From Leptonema sp964619535 (GTDB lineage: Bacteria > Spirochaetota > Leptospiria > Leptospirales > Leptonemataceae): a stretch of 64,000 nt of DNA. Below the pieces are notes generated by a model. That model was not told the origin of the DNA and did not search any database. It worked only from the letters and a program-made list of their open reading frames with translations. Of this stretch, positions 34,977 to 43,356 are shown piece after piece. The stretch spans positions 62,001-126,000 of the forward strand of contig CAZUEX010000004.1 of assembly GCA_964619535.1 (NCBI GenBank), given 5' to 3'. Made by a program: the position numbers and the translations under genes. How positions within the stretch are numbered: the stretch's first letter is position 1; every line of letters begins with the position of its first letter.

Positions 34977-36353
34977 ATGGCTGTTAAGAAAAGCGCTAAA
35001 CAACAGGGCCCCGACCTCGTAGGTTTTTTCGAGTCGCTTCGCGAACTGGCTCAGTTGCGAAACCTGGGTTATGATCAGGTCATGGAGATCTTCCGTGGCA
35101 CCGTCCTTTCTGCATGCCAGAAGAAATATGGCCTGGATGCCGATCTGGATGTCATCCTCGATCCGAAGGTGCCAGAGGTGTCCGTTGTGGCGCGCTATGC
35201 CGTGGTCGAAAACGTGGAGAATGCCGACCGCGAGGTTACCCTCGACGATGCAAAGACCACCCATCCCGATGCTGAAATCGGCCAGACGATCGAACGCAAA
35301 GAGTATCTGACCGATTTTTCCCGGATCGGTACCACCAATATCCGCAATATCTTCTCGCAGAGGATTAAAGAGCTTGAAAGAGAGCTGGTCTATAACGATT
35401 ACAAGGATCGCGTGGGTGAGCTGACAAACGGCCAATTCCTGCGCTGGCGTGATAAAGAGATCGTCTATGTCGATCTGGGCAAGGCCGAGGGCATTTTGCC
35501 CCGCAAAGAGCAGATTCCAGGGGATCGTTTTCATCCTGGCTCTCGAATCAAGGCCGTCATCAAGGCCGTTGAGCTGAAAAAAGACAAATCCCGCGATCCC
35601 GGGCCCTACATCCTGCTTTCCCGTGCCTCCGGGGACTTTGTAAAACGGCTGTTCGAGCAGGAAATCCCCGAGGTTTACGATGGAATCGTCGAGATTCTGA
35701 ATGTGGCGCGTGAGGCAGGCTTTCGTACAAAGCTGCTTGTTCGGTCCAACCGCATGGATGTGGACCCCGTTGGGGCCTGTGTGGGCATCAAGGGCGTGCG
35801 GATTCAGTCCATTGTGCGAGAATTGCAGAACGAGCGCATCGATATCATTGCCTACAAAGAAGATCCGGCTTTCTTGATAGCGGAGGCCCTGTCTCCTGCC
35901 CGGGTGCAGGAGGTACGCGTTGATACCGGAGCCCGTGAGGCTCTGGTCGTTGTTCCCGACGATTCTTACAGCGCGGCCATAGGAATGGCCGGGAAAAATG
36001 TCCGCCTTGCTTCTCAGTTGACCGGATACAGGCTTGTCGTAAAATCGCAATCGCAGTACGAACAGGAATACTCATCACCGGAAGCGCGGGCCCGTCTGGA
36101 GGAATTGTTCAGCGACCGTAAAGAGGAAGAGGCAACGGATCAGGACATCGACGATGATCTTACGCCACTTTCTGAACTTCCCGGCCTGACACGCCGGGTT
36201 ATTGAAATCCTGAAATCTGCCGGAATCAACAGTGTAGAAGAACTTGTCGAAACAGACGAGTCCGAACTCGAAAAGATCGACGGAATAGGAAAGACAACCG
36301 CCCAGCTGATCACGAAGATCATCAGGGAGAACATCGAGTTCGAAGAAGTATAG
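34977..36353 (+). CDS. nusA: Transcription termination/antitermination factor NusA
   Basis: This 458-residue RNA polymerase partner has the normal order of domains: N-terminal polymerase-binding domain (1-130), S1 domain (about 135-205, with 'YVDLGKAEGILPRKEQIPG'), KH1 and KH2 ('DPVGACVGIKGVRIQSIVREL' and 'VVVPDDSYSAAIGMAGKNVRLASQLTGY'). A helix-hairpin-helix tail ('GINSVEELVETDESELEKIDGIG') ends the protein. It begins three bases after rimP. NusA promotes pausing and hairpin-dependent termination, which bears on the leader hairpin of its own operon. Confidence 0.96.
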   Translation: MAVKKSAKQQGPDLVGFFESLRELAQLRNLGYDQVMEIFRGTVLSACQKKYGLDADLDVILDPKVPEVSVVARYAVVENVENADREVTLDDAKTTHPDAEIGQTIERKEYLTDFSRIGTTNIRNIFSQRIKELERELVYNDYKDRVGELTNGQFLRWRDKEIVYVDLGKAEGILPRKEQIPGDRFHPGSRIKAVIKAVELKKDKSRDPGPYILLSRASGDFVKRLFEQEIPEVYDGIVEILNVAREAGFRTKLLVRSNRMDVDPVGACVGIKGVRIQSIVRELQNERIDIIAYKEDPAFLIAEALSPARVQEVRVDTGAREALVVVPDDSYSAAIGMAGKNVRLASQLTGYRLVVKSQSQYEQEYSSPEARARLEELFSDRKEEEATDQDIDDDLTPLSELPGLTRRVIEILKSAGINSVEELVETDESELEKIDGIGKTTAQLITKIIRENIEFEEV

Positions 36354-36363
36354 CGTTTTAATT

Positions 36364-38826
36364 ATGACTGAAGAGAACAAGAACCAGAAAACCGGCAAGC
36401 CGAAGATCAAGCTCAAGATCAAGAAGGGAAAGGAAGCCCTTCCCTCTGACATTTCCGAGGTGATAGAGGGGCAACCCGGCTTGAGCAAGAAAACGGCCGA
36501 CCGGCCCGTCGCAAAGCCGCCTGCAAGGCAGCCGGATGCCGCTACGCCTGCACGGCCGGAGGCTGCAAAGCCGTCTCCCCAGCAGGGCAGTCAGCAGCAG
36601 CGGCCCGAGCAGGGAGCCCAGCAACGTCCGCAACAGGGAGCCCAGCAACGCTACCAGGAAGGCGGTCAGCGACCCCAGCAGGGCGGCCAGCAGCGCTACC
36701 AGCAGGGCGGCCAGCAGCGCTACCAGCAAGGTGGTCAGCGTCCGCAGCAGGGTGGCCAGCAGCGCTACCAGCAAGGCGGTCAACGACCCCAGCAGGGCGG
36801 TCAGCAACGCTATCAGGGCGGCCAGCGTCCGCAGCAGGGGAATCGACCGAGGATTGGCGGGGCCACGCCCTTTGATGATCTTGTTCGTAAGTCAGAGGCA
36901 AGGCCGGGTGGTGCTCCCGGATCCTCTTCCGGAAAAGAACGCGGTAAGATCATCCACAAAAAATCGGATGAGCTGAACCAGTCGAAAAAATCCGGTCCCA
37001 GAAAGGACGGGGAAAGGGATGTTCTCAGGCGGTTTGAGCGTTCTGTTAAGAAGCGTCGCAAGGCTCCATCCGGAACGACCGTGCCTTCTTCTATTGATAT
37101 TCTTGAAAGTATTCAGGTCGGGGAGCTGGCCAAGAAGCTGAATCTGAAGCCCGGCGATGTAATCGGTCGTCTGATGAAGATGGGCGAGATGGTCACCATC
37201 AACAAGGTGATCGATTCTGACACGGCTGCCCTTGTGGCTGCGGAATTCGGCTGCGAGGTTCGTGTTGTCAGCCTCTACGATGAAACCATTATTAAAGAAG
37301 AAGAGGATCGCGAAGAGGATATGGTCCGTCGTCCTCCCGTTGTTACCATTATGGGACACGTGGACCACGGTAAAACGAAACTTCTCGATACGATCCGCTC
37401 TACCAATGTTATCGATACAGAGGCCGGTGCCATTACGCAGCATATCGGTGCCTACCAGGTAGAGACTCCACAGGGTAAGATTACCTTTCTTGATACACCG
37501 GGCCACGAGGCCTTTACGGCCATGCGGGCACGCGGTGCATCGGTTACAGACATTGTAATCCTTGTTGTGGCTGCCGATGATGGGGTAAAAGAACAGACCA
37601 TCGAGGCCATCACGCATGCCAAAGAGGCCGATGTTCCCATCATCGTTGCTGTAAACAAGATCGATCTGGAGAATGCCAATCCCGATAAGGTGAAGCAGGC
37701 CCTGGTAGCCCACGGACTGCAACCCGAGGACTGGGGCGGTACCACCGTATTCTGCGAGATTTCCGCGAAGAACAACATTGGCATTGATCATCTGCTTGAG
37801 ATGGTCCTGCTCCAGGCAGAGCTGCTGGATCTGAAGGCCAATCCGACTGTAAGAGCGGTGGGACGTGTGGTCGAGGCCCGTGTCGACCCCGGTAAAGGAC
37901 CGGTCGCTACGATTCTTGTGCAAAAGGGAACCCTGCATGAAGGCGATCCCTTTGTTGTTGGCGTCTATTCCGGTCGGGTCAGGGCCATGTTCGACGACTT
38001 CGGTCACCGCCTGAAAGAGGCCGGGCCGGCCACTCCTGTGGAAATCATCGGTCTGGACGGCGTTCCTGGATCGGGCGATCCCTTTCATGTTCTTGAAACC
38101 GAAAAAGAGGCCCGTGAATTTGCTGCCGTGCGTCAGCATTACAAGCAGATCACCGAGGCATCGCAAAGGGCACAGCCCTCCCTGCGCACCCTGGATAACT
38201 GGATGGCAGATCATAAAGAGATCAAGGTCATTGTTAAGGGTGACGTCCATGGATCGGTTGAGGCCATCCGTGATGGTCTGAACAAGCTGTCCGATGACGA
38301 GGTGAAGGTTCGCGTCATCTATGCCGCAACGGGCGGTATTACAGAATCCGACGTTACACTGGCGGCCGCATCCGAAGCGCTGATCCTTGGCTTCCAGGTC
38401 AGGGCATCTGCCGCTGCCACCGATCTTGCCGAAAAGAACGGCGTTGAAATCCGTTACTACAGCATCATCTATGCCCTTCTTGAAGACGTGCAGAAGGCTA
38501 TGGCCGGTATGCTTGAGCCTACCTATGAAGAGGAGCTTACCGGTGAGATTGAGATCCGTCAGGTCTTCAAGATATCCAGAGTCGGCAATGTGGCCGGCTG
38601 TATGGTGAAACGCGGCAAAATCCATCGTTCGAACAAGATCCGCGTGATCCGCGACGGCGTTGTCATTCATGACGGGGAGCTGTCTGCGCTTAAGCGATTC
38701 AAGGATGATGTGGCCGAGGTGGCCGAAGGCTATGAATGCGGCCTGAGCATCAAGGGCTTCAATGACATCAAGGAAGGCGACATCGTCGAATCCTACAAGA
38801 TTGTCGAAGTAAGCCGTCGCCCGTAG
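36364..38826 (+). CDS. infB: Translation initiation factor IF-2 with Q/G-rich repeat region
   Basis: This 820-residue GTPase places initiator tRNA on the 30S subunit. Residues 1-70 are basic; residues 73-160 are a Q/G/R/Y-rich tandem repeat. An IF2N domain lies near 245-300 ('ESIQVGELAKKLNLKPGDVIGRLMKMG'). The G domain has 'GHVDHGKTK', 'DTPGHEAF', 'NKID' and 'SAK'. Two beta-barrel domains and the fMet-tRNA-binding C-terminal domain follow ('GEIEIRQVFKIS...GNVAGCMV'). The core is standard; the repeat is unusual in its regularity. It lies 10 bp after nusA and 1-19 bp before rbfA. Confidence 0.97.
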   Translation: MTEENKNQKTGKPKIKLKIKKGKEALPSDISEVIEGQPGLSKKTADRPVAKPPARQPDAATPARPEAAKPSPQQGSQQQRPEQGAQQRPQQGAQQRYQEGGQRPQQGGQQRYQQGGQQRYQQGGQRPQQGGQQRYQQGGQRPQQGGQQRYQGGQRPQQGNRPRIGGATPFDDLVRKSEARPGGAPGSSSGKERGKIIHKKSDELNQSKKSGPRKDGERDVLRRFERSVKKRRKAPSGTTVPSSIDILESIQVGELAKKLNLKPGDVIGRLMKMGEMVTINKVIDSDTAALVAAEFGCEVRVVSLYDETIIKEEEDREEDMVRRPPVVTIMGHVDHGKTKLLDTIRSTNVIDTEAGAITQHIGAYQVETPQGKITFLDTPGHEAFTAMRARGASVTDIVILVVAADDGVKEQTIEAITHAKEADVPIIVAVNKIDLENANPDKVKQALVAHGLQPEDWGGTTVFCEISAKNNIGIDHLLEMVLLQAELLDLKANPTVRAVGRVVEARVDPGKGPVATILVQKGTLHEGDPFVVGVYSGRVRAMFDDFGHRLKEAGPATPVEIIGLDGVPGSGDPFHVLETEKEAREFAAVRQHYKQITEASQRAQPSLRTLDNWMADHKEIKVIVKGDVHGSVEAIRDGLNKLSDDEVKVRVIYAATGGITESDVTLAAASEALILGFQVRASAAATDLAEKNGVEIRYYSIIYALLEDVQKAMAGMLEPTYEEELTGEIEIRQVFKISRVGNVAGCMVKRGKIHRSNKIRVIRDGVVIHDGELSALKRFKDDVAEVAEGYECGLSIKGFNDIKEGDIVESYKIVEVSRRP
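36580..36843 (+). repeat. Tandem repeat in infB encoding GGQQRYQQ/GGQRPQQ units
   Basis: About 260 bp of imperfect direct repeats encode alternating units such as GGQQRYQQ and GGQRPQQ, with CAGCAG-rich codons. It encodes residues 73-160 of IF-2, a disordered basic linker. The length probably varies between strains by replication slippage. Confidence 0.9.
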
Positions 38827-38845
38827 GTTGCCAGAAGAGGTTACC

Positions 38846-39208
38846 GTGAACGAGATTCGCCGCATTCGGCTGGAAAAGATGATTGTACGGGAGGTCGCCG
38901 AGCGACTGCACCGCCGCAGGGCGAAGGATGAGCGGATTGGTCTGGTTTCTGTGGTGCGGTGTGAGCTGCTACCGGACCTGTCCGAGGCGCGTGTGTACTT
39001 TTCCCTTTTTGGAACAAAAGAAGAGAACAACCAGACGTGGCGGGCCGTGACAATGGCAAGGCGTGAACTGCAGTCCGGCATCAGCCGTGATCTTCGCCTG
39101 CGACAGACTCCGCGGTTCATCTTCCGCAAGGATTTCAGCATTCAGGAAGGCGATCGTATCCTTGAACAGATGGACGAAGAGCAGCGCCGCTCACCAAGGC
39201 CAGAATGA
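38846..39208 (+). CDS. rbfA: Ribosome-binding factor A
   Basis: A small KH-type protein of 120 residues that binds the 30S subunit and helps 16S rRNA 5'-end processing. 'NEIRRIRLEKMIVREVAERLHRR' at the start, 'VSVVRCELLPDLSEARVYFSLFG' in the centre and 'LRLRQTPRFIFRKDFSIQEGDRI' near the end match the family. The GTG at 38846 was chosen because AGAAGAGG lies five bases before it. A TTG at 38828 is in frame but lacks a site. The stop overlaps the truB start (ATGA). Confidence 0.9.
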   Translation: MNEIRRIRLEKMIVREVAERLHRRRAKDERIGLVSVVRCELLPDLSEARVYFSLFGTKEENNQTWRAVTMARRELQSGISRDLRLRQTPRFIFRKDFSIQEGDRILEQMDEEQRRSPRPE

Positions 39209-40104
39209 ACACTCTTTCTGAAACGAGCATGATCGACGGACTGGTTTTAGCCGATAAGCCCCCGGAAATGGGATCGGCAGCCCTTGTGAAGCGACTGAAG
39301 AAGGCCACCGGCATGCGGGCCGGTCATACCGGAACGCTGGATCGCTTTGCAAGCGGGTTGATGATACTGCTGGCGGGCAGGGCCACGGCCTTTTCTGACT
39401 TCTTTCTCAAGCTTGATAAAACCTACGAGGCGACCTTTCAGCTGGGCTGTTCTACCGATACCCTGGATCCGCATGGGACGGTTCTCGAGCAGTGGGAGGC
39501 CGACCGTATCGGGCGCTTTGTGGCCGAACAGTCTTCTTCTATAGAAGAAGCCATTGCCGGTTTTGTGGAGCAAACAGAGCAGATCCCCCCGGAGTATTCC
39601 GCTATCAAGCAGGAAGGCATGAGGCTTTCTGATCGCAAGCGCCTTGGCCTGAAGTCGGAACTCCGACCGAGAGCGGTGCGGTTCTATGAGGCCCGCTGCC
39701 TGTCCATTGAACCGGAAGGGCTGGTTCATGCCTTTTTCAGTGTATCTTCGGGCACCTACATTCGTTCTGTGGCCCGGGATCTCGGCCAGATGCTTGGCGT
39801 GCCCACCCACCTTTCTTCCCTTCGCAGGCTTTCTGTGGGCTCCTATTCCCTTTCGCATCCCCTTGTGTGGCGCAACCTGGAGGAAATGCCCGTGCCGGTG
39901 GGCCTGCTGGCTGCCTTCCCTGATTGGCCAAGGCGTATTGTATCCGTTGAGAATCGCCTGCGTGTACGTCATGGGGCCCGAATCCCCCTGGGCGCACAGC
40001 GTCCGCCTGAAGGAAACTTCTTCCTGATCGACGAAGAAGGAGAGCTGCTTGCCTGGGCACAGCAAACAGGCCTGACCTATACCTACAAAAAGGTATTTAC
40101 ATGA
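39205..40104 (+). CDS. truB: tRNA pseudouridine(55) synthase
   Basis: This 299-residue enzyme converts U55 of the tRNA T-loop to pseudouridine. The motif with the catalytic Asp is present as 'GHTGTLDRFASGLM'. The usual D-P-x-A-x-G-x-L reads D-R-F-A-S-G-L-M here, with Asp kept and Pro replaced by Arg. 'YEATFQLGCSTDTLDPHG' and 'SGTYIRSVARDLGQMLG' are further TruB signatures. It is translationally coupled to rbfA and is followed by rpsO 67 bp later. Confidence 0.94.
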   Translation: MNTLSETSMIDGLVLADKPPEMGSAALVKRLKKATGMRAGHTGTLDRFASGLMILLAGRATAFSDFFLKLDKTYEATFQLGCSTDTLDPHGTVLEQWEADRIGRFVAEQSSSIEEAIAGFVEQTEQIPPEYSAIKQEGMRLSDRKRLGLKSELRPRAVRFYEARCLSIEPEGLVHAFFSVSSGTYIRSVARDLGQMLGVPTHLSSLRRLSVGSYSLSHPLVWRNLEEMPVPVGLLAAFPDWPRRIVSVENRLRVRHGARIPLGAQRPPEGNFFLIDEEGELLAWAQQTGLTYTYKKVFT

Positions 40105-40113
40105 TGGGGGATG

Positions 40114-40136
40114 ACAGGATTCTGTACAATTCCTGT
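40114..40136 (+). promoter_or_regulatory. Dyad in the rpsO leader
   Basis: ACAGGA and TCCTGT are exact 6-bp inverted repeats separated by 11 bases that contain TGTACA. The element lies between truB and rpsO. It may be the site of an mRNA structure such as the one S15 uses to control its own translation in other bacteria; this is inference from position only. Confidence 0.35.
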
Positions 40137-40171
40137 AAGGACCGTTTTAGTAAGAAAATTGAGGATCGGAA

Positions 40172-40438
40172 ATGTTGACCAGAGACGATAAAGCCGCTGT
40201 TCTAAAACAGCATCAAAAACATGCAAAAGATACGGGATCCACTGAAGTGCAGATTGCTCTTATTACCGCTCGTATCCGTGATCTGACAGAGCACTTTAAA
40301 ACTCATAAAACAGATCATCATTCCCGCCGCGGCCTGCTGAAGCTTGTTGGTCGTCGTCGCCGCCTGATTGAATACCTGAAATCACGCAATCCGGAGCAGT
40401 ACAAAAAACTGATCGACGAGCTCGGACTGAGGAAGTGA
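40172..40438 (+). CDS. rpsO: 30S ribosomal protein S15
   Basis: The 88-residue primary 16S rRNA-binding protein has the conserved 'TGSTEVQIALITARIRDLTEHFKTHKTDHHSRRGLLKLVGRRRRLIEYL' pattern over residues 22-70, including the 'DHHSRRGL' loop that contacts rRNA. The ATG has GAGGAT upstream. It ends four bases before pnp, the order seen in many bacteria. Confidence 0.98.
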   Translation: MLTRDDKAAVLKQHQKHAKDTGSTEVQIALITARIRDLTEHFKTHKTDHHSRRGLLKLVGRRRRLIEYLKSRNPEQYKKLIDELGLRK

Positions 40439-40440
40439 AG

Positions 40441-42600
40441 ATGCAGGAATCGATCTCCTGGAACGGAGAAGAGCTATCGATCGAAACAGGCAACTGGGCC
40501 AAGCAGGCGCATGGCTCCGTTGTATATCGTCATGGCAAGCTTGTGCTGCTGGCCACCGTCTGTGCTGAAAAAGAGGCCCGCGAAGGACAGGATTTCTTTC
40601 CCCTTACGGTTGATTATCGTGAGAAAACATATGCTGTGGGAAAGATCCCCGGCGGTTATATCAAGCGAGAGAATCGTCCGGCCGAGCATGAAACGCTTCT
40701 TTCCCGGTTGATCGATCGGCCGATTCGGCCGCTTTTTCCGGAAGGCTACTTCTGCGAGGTGCAGCTTCTTGTTACCGTCCTCTCTGCCGATCCAGGGAAG
40801 ACCCTGGAAGGCCATGCCATTACGGCTGCATCCGCTGCCCTGTCTGTCTCTGATATTCCTTTCCTTGGTCCGATAGCCGGTGTTGTCGTTGGCAGAAAAG
40901 ACGGAGCCTTTGTGGCCGATCCTGATAGTTCGGTTATTCAGGAAGGCGATCTTGAGCTTGTGGTTGCCGGAACAAAGGATGCCGTCATGATGATCGAAGG
41001 GGCGGCCAAAGAGGTCTCTCCTGAGTATTTCATCGAAGCCATTGATTTTGCTCACCAGAAGATCAAAGAGAAGATCGTAGCGCAGGAACGCCTTGCAGAA
41101 CGCCTGAACGTGAAGAAGCGTGAGGTCAATCTGCGCAAGCCCGATGAAGCCCTGCGAGAAGCCGTACGAGAGTTCGCTCTGGAAAAACTGCGTGTGGCCA
41201 ACCGTAATCCCGATAAGCAGGCTCGCAGTGATGCAATCGAGCAGGTCAATAAAGAGGCCCTGGAGTTTGTCCGCGAGAAGCTTGCCGGTCAGCCCGATCA
41301 GGATGTTGAAGCAGCCCTGAAAGACATTAAATCCTATCTGCATGAACTGGAATACATCGTTGTTCGCGATCTGATCTTCAGCGAAGGCATCCGTGCTGAC
41401 GGACGCAAAACCGATGAGATTCGCGATATATCGATTGAGCTGGATGTCCTCCCTGCTGCGCATGGCTCGGCTGTGTTTACACGTGGCCAGACGCAGTCGC
41501 TGGGTGTGGTAACCCTGGGAACGGGGGATGACTATCAGCGCATTGAATATCTGTCCGGCGAGCACCAGAAGAACTTCATGCTTCACTATAACTTCCCGCC
41601 TTTTTCGACGGGAGAGGTGAAGCGTATGGCAGGTCCGGGTCGACGGGAGATTGGCCACGGAAACCTTGCTGAACGGGCTTTGCGGGCCGTCGTTCCAACA
41701 AAAGAAGAGTTCCCTTACGTTATCCGCGTCGTTTCTGAGATCCTTGAGTCCAATGGCTCTTCTTCCATGGCCTCTGTATGTTCGGGATCGATGGCCATGA
41801 TGGCAGCCGGTGTGCCCGTAAAAGGGCAGGTGGCCGGTATTGCCATGGGTCTGATCATGGGGGATGACGGAAAATACGTCATCCTCTCTGACATTGCAGG
41901 CCTGGAAGATCACTTCGGTGACATGGACTTCAAGGTGGCCGGAACGGAAAAAGGCATTACGGCCTTCCAGCTTGATATCAAGGTGGCCGGTCTGTCTGTT
42001 CAGATTCTGCGCGATGCCCTGGCACAGGCCGAGCGGGGACGCATGCATATACTTGGCAAGATGAATGCTGCCATCAATGCGGCCCGTCCCAGTGTACCGG
42101 AAAATGCGCCGCTGGTTATGACCGTGCAGATCAGTCCGGATCGCATTGGCGAGCTGATCGGCCCGGGCGGAAAGATCATCCGCTCCATCATCGAGCGCTC
42201 CAAGGCCGAGCTGAACGTCGAAGACGACGGCACGGTGACGATTGCGGCGATGAACAGGGAGCGCGCAGAGCATGCAAAACAGCTGATCGAAGAGATCTTC
42301 CGCGAGGTAGAGGTTGGTCAGACCTACAAGGGCGTTGTAAAACGTATTACGGACTTCGGTGCCTTTGTAGAGCTTTTCCCGGGCAAGGATGGCCTGCTTC
42401 ACATCTCGAAGATGTCGAAGAATCGCATCCAGTCTGTGAAAGACGTTATGGATGTTGGAACAGAGGTTACCGTGGCCGTTCTGGGTGTCGACTCCCTGGG
42501 TCGCGTAAATCTGATTCTAAAGGATCTGGCCGATTCCATGCCGCCCGGGTCGTTTGATGGCGGCCGTGACGATCGCGGTGGCCGTGGACGCCGGCGTTAG
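40441..42600 (+). CDS. pnp: Polyribonucleotide nucleotidyltransferase
   Basis: This 719-residue exoribonuclease degrades RNA from the 3' end with phosphate and can add tails in reverse. Two RNase PH domains (1-220 and about 320-550) are joined by a helical domain. The second has 'FPPFSTGEVKRMAGPGRREIGHGNLAERAL' and 'NGSSSMASVCSGSMAMM'. KH ('GELIGPGGKIIRSIIE') and S1 domains follow, then a short RG-rich tail. The ATG at 40441 has AGGAAG upstream; a GTG at 40435 would overlap rpsO. It is the last gene of the operon. Confidence 0.97.
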   Translation: MQESISWNGEELSIETGNWAKQAHGSVVYRHGKLVLLATVCAEKEAREGQDFFPLTVDYREKTYAVGKIPGGYIKRENRPAEHETLLSRLIDRPIRPLFPEGYFCEVQLLVTVLSADPGKTLEGHAITAASAALSVSDIPFLGPIAGVVVGRKDGAFVADPDSSVIQEGDLELVVAGTKDAVMMIEGAAKEVSPEYFIEAIDFAHQKIKEKIVAQERLAERLNVKKREVNLRKPDEALREAVREFALEKLRVANRNPDKQARSDAIEQVNKEALEFVREKLAGQPDQDVEAALKDIKSYLHELEYIVVRDLIFSEGIRADGRKTDEIRDISIELDVLPAAHGSAVFTRGQTQSLGVVTLGTGDDYQRIEYLSGEHQKNFMLHYNFPPFSTGEVKRMAGPGRREIGHGNLAERALRAVVPTKEEFPYVIRVVSEILESNGSSSMASVCSGSMAMMAAGVPVKGQVAGIAMGLIMGDDGKYVILSDIAGLEDHFGDMDFKVAGTEKGITAFQLDIKVAGLSVQILRDALAQAERGRMHILGKMNAAINAARPSVPENAPLVMTVQISPDRIGELIGPGGKIIRSIIERSKAELNVEDDGTVTIAAMNRERAEHAKQLIEEIFREVEVGQTYKGVVKRITDFGAFVELFPGKDGLLHISKMSKNRIQSVKDVMDVGTEVTVAVLGVDSLGRVNLILKDLADSMPPGSFDGGRDDRGGRGRRR

Positions 42601-42619
42601 GATCCGATCCGTTTTCGAG

Positions 42620-42648
42620 AAAAAAGGGGGCTTCGGTCCCTTTTTTTT
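42620..42648 (+). terminator. Rho-independent terminator of the rimP-pnp operon
   Basis: AAAAAAGGG pairs with CCCTTTTTT around a CTTCGG-type loop, with eight T after the stem. It lies 20 bp after the pnp stop and closes the operon. Confidence 0.9.
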
Positions 42649-42722
42649 GCCCTGATGGCCCACACGGAGGCTGAAGCCTGAAATAATCCGTTTTCGCCGA
42701 TCCAGAACAGGGCTTGACAGAT

Positions 42723-42751
42723 TTTATATTGTACTGAATAGTCAGTATAAT
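42723..42751 (+). promoter_or_regulatory. Promoter with overlapping palindrome, probable TetR operator
   Basis: TATAAT (42746-42751) is a perfect -10 box, with TTTATA 17 bases upstream as a weak -35. A palindrome, TACTGA-ATAG-TCAGTA (42732-42747), lies between them and runs into the -10 box, a position where a repressor would block polymerase. The operon ends with a TetR gene, the likely ligand. An additional TTGACA at 42714 is too far from TATAAT to pair with it. Confidence 0.65.
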
Positions 42752-42778
42752 AAGCCTTCCGGCATTTCGGGGGAAAAC

Positions 42779-43330
42779 ATGAAGAAGATCACGCGAAAAC
42801 AGTTTTTAAGCACATTGCTGCTTGGCGGAACGACGCTTGCCATCTGGAGGTCGATGCCCATCGGCGAATGGGGTAGATATTACCAGGTACTGTCTCGATG
42901 GAACCTGGATACACTGAAAAAGATGGCAGATGCACTTCTGCCACGAGGGCAGGGCTTTCCGTCGGCAGAAGAGGCCCGCCTGTATCGGCGTCTGGATGAA
43001 GAGCTGTATTTCTGCAATCGCTCGATATCGTCTGATATGCGGGATGCTTTGCTTCTCGTGGAATGGTATCCCTTTGCCTGCGGCTACCTCAGTCGCTTCT
43101 CCAGGCTGCAAACAGAGGATGCCGCTCGCCTGATCGAAATGGGCCTGCAGAGCAAGAACGATCTTGTTCGCGTTGTATTCAGCAATCTGCGCATGGTCAT
43201 CTTCCTTATGTATTACGGCCATAGCAGTACCTATGCAAGCATTGGTTATGATGGCCCGTTTGGCGGATTCGGCGAGATTCTTTCAGAGCAGCGCCGCTAC
43301 TATGAACGCATCTCTCATGGGCAGGGATGA
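42779..43330 (+). CDS. Small partner protein of a GMC oxidoreductase (gluconate 2-dehydrogenase subunit 3-like)
   Basis: This 183-residue protein starts 'KKITRKQFLSTLLLGGTTLAIW', a form like a Tat signal but with Arg-Lys in place of the twin arginine. It could serve as a signal anchor. The rest is helical, with 'LKKMADALLPRGQGFPSAEEA' similar to the 'l..l.D.liP....pga' opening of the gluconate dehydrogenase subunit 3 family. Such small subunits escort FAD-dependent GMC dehydrogenases. It lies 26 bp before the GMC gene, which supports that reading. Confidence 0.6.
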   Translation: MKKITRKQFLSTLLLGGTTLAIWRSMPIGEWGRYYQVLSRWNLDTLKKMADALLPRGQGFPSAEEARLYRRLDEELYFCNRSISSDMRDALLLVEWYPFACGYLSRFSRLQTEDAARLIEMGLQSKNDLVRVVFSNLRMVIFLMYYGHSSTYASIGYDGPFGGFGEILSEQRRYYERISHGQG

Positions 43331-43356
43331 AAGAGAGCTGAAAAGGAGAAAAGACG

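Noticed and set aside
34920..36050. 376-codon minus-strand open frame opposite nusA
   Set aside because: It is a shadow of nusA with no family pattern.
36580..36843. CRISPR-like spacing of repeats
   Set aside because: The repeats are contiguous, in frame and coding (IF-2 linker); there are no unique spacers or cas genes.
36892..39141. 749-codon open frame on the minus strand opposite infB
   Set aside because: It is antisense to a clear IF-2 gene, has no recognisable domain and reflects codon bias; the plus-strand protein explains the sequence.
40474..42402. 642-codon minus-strand open frame opposite pnp
   Set aside because: It lies fully within the polynucleotide phosphorylase gene and encodes no recognisable protein.
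42714..42719. Consensus TTGACA as -35 box for the GMC operon
   Set aside because: It lies 26 bases from the TATAAT at 42746, too far to be its partner, and no good -10 box lies 17 bases downstream.
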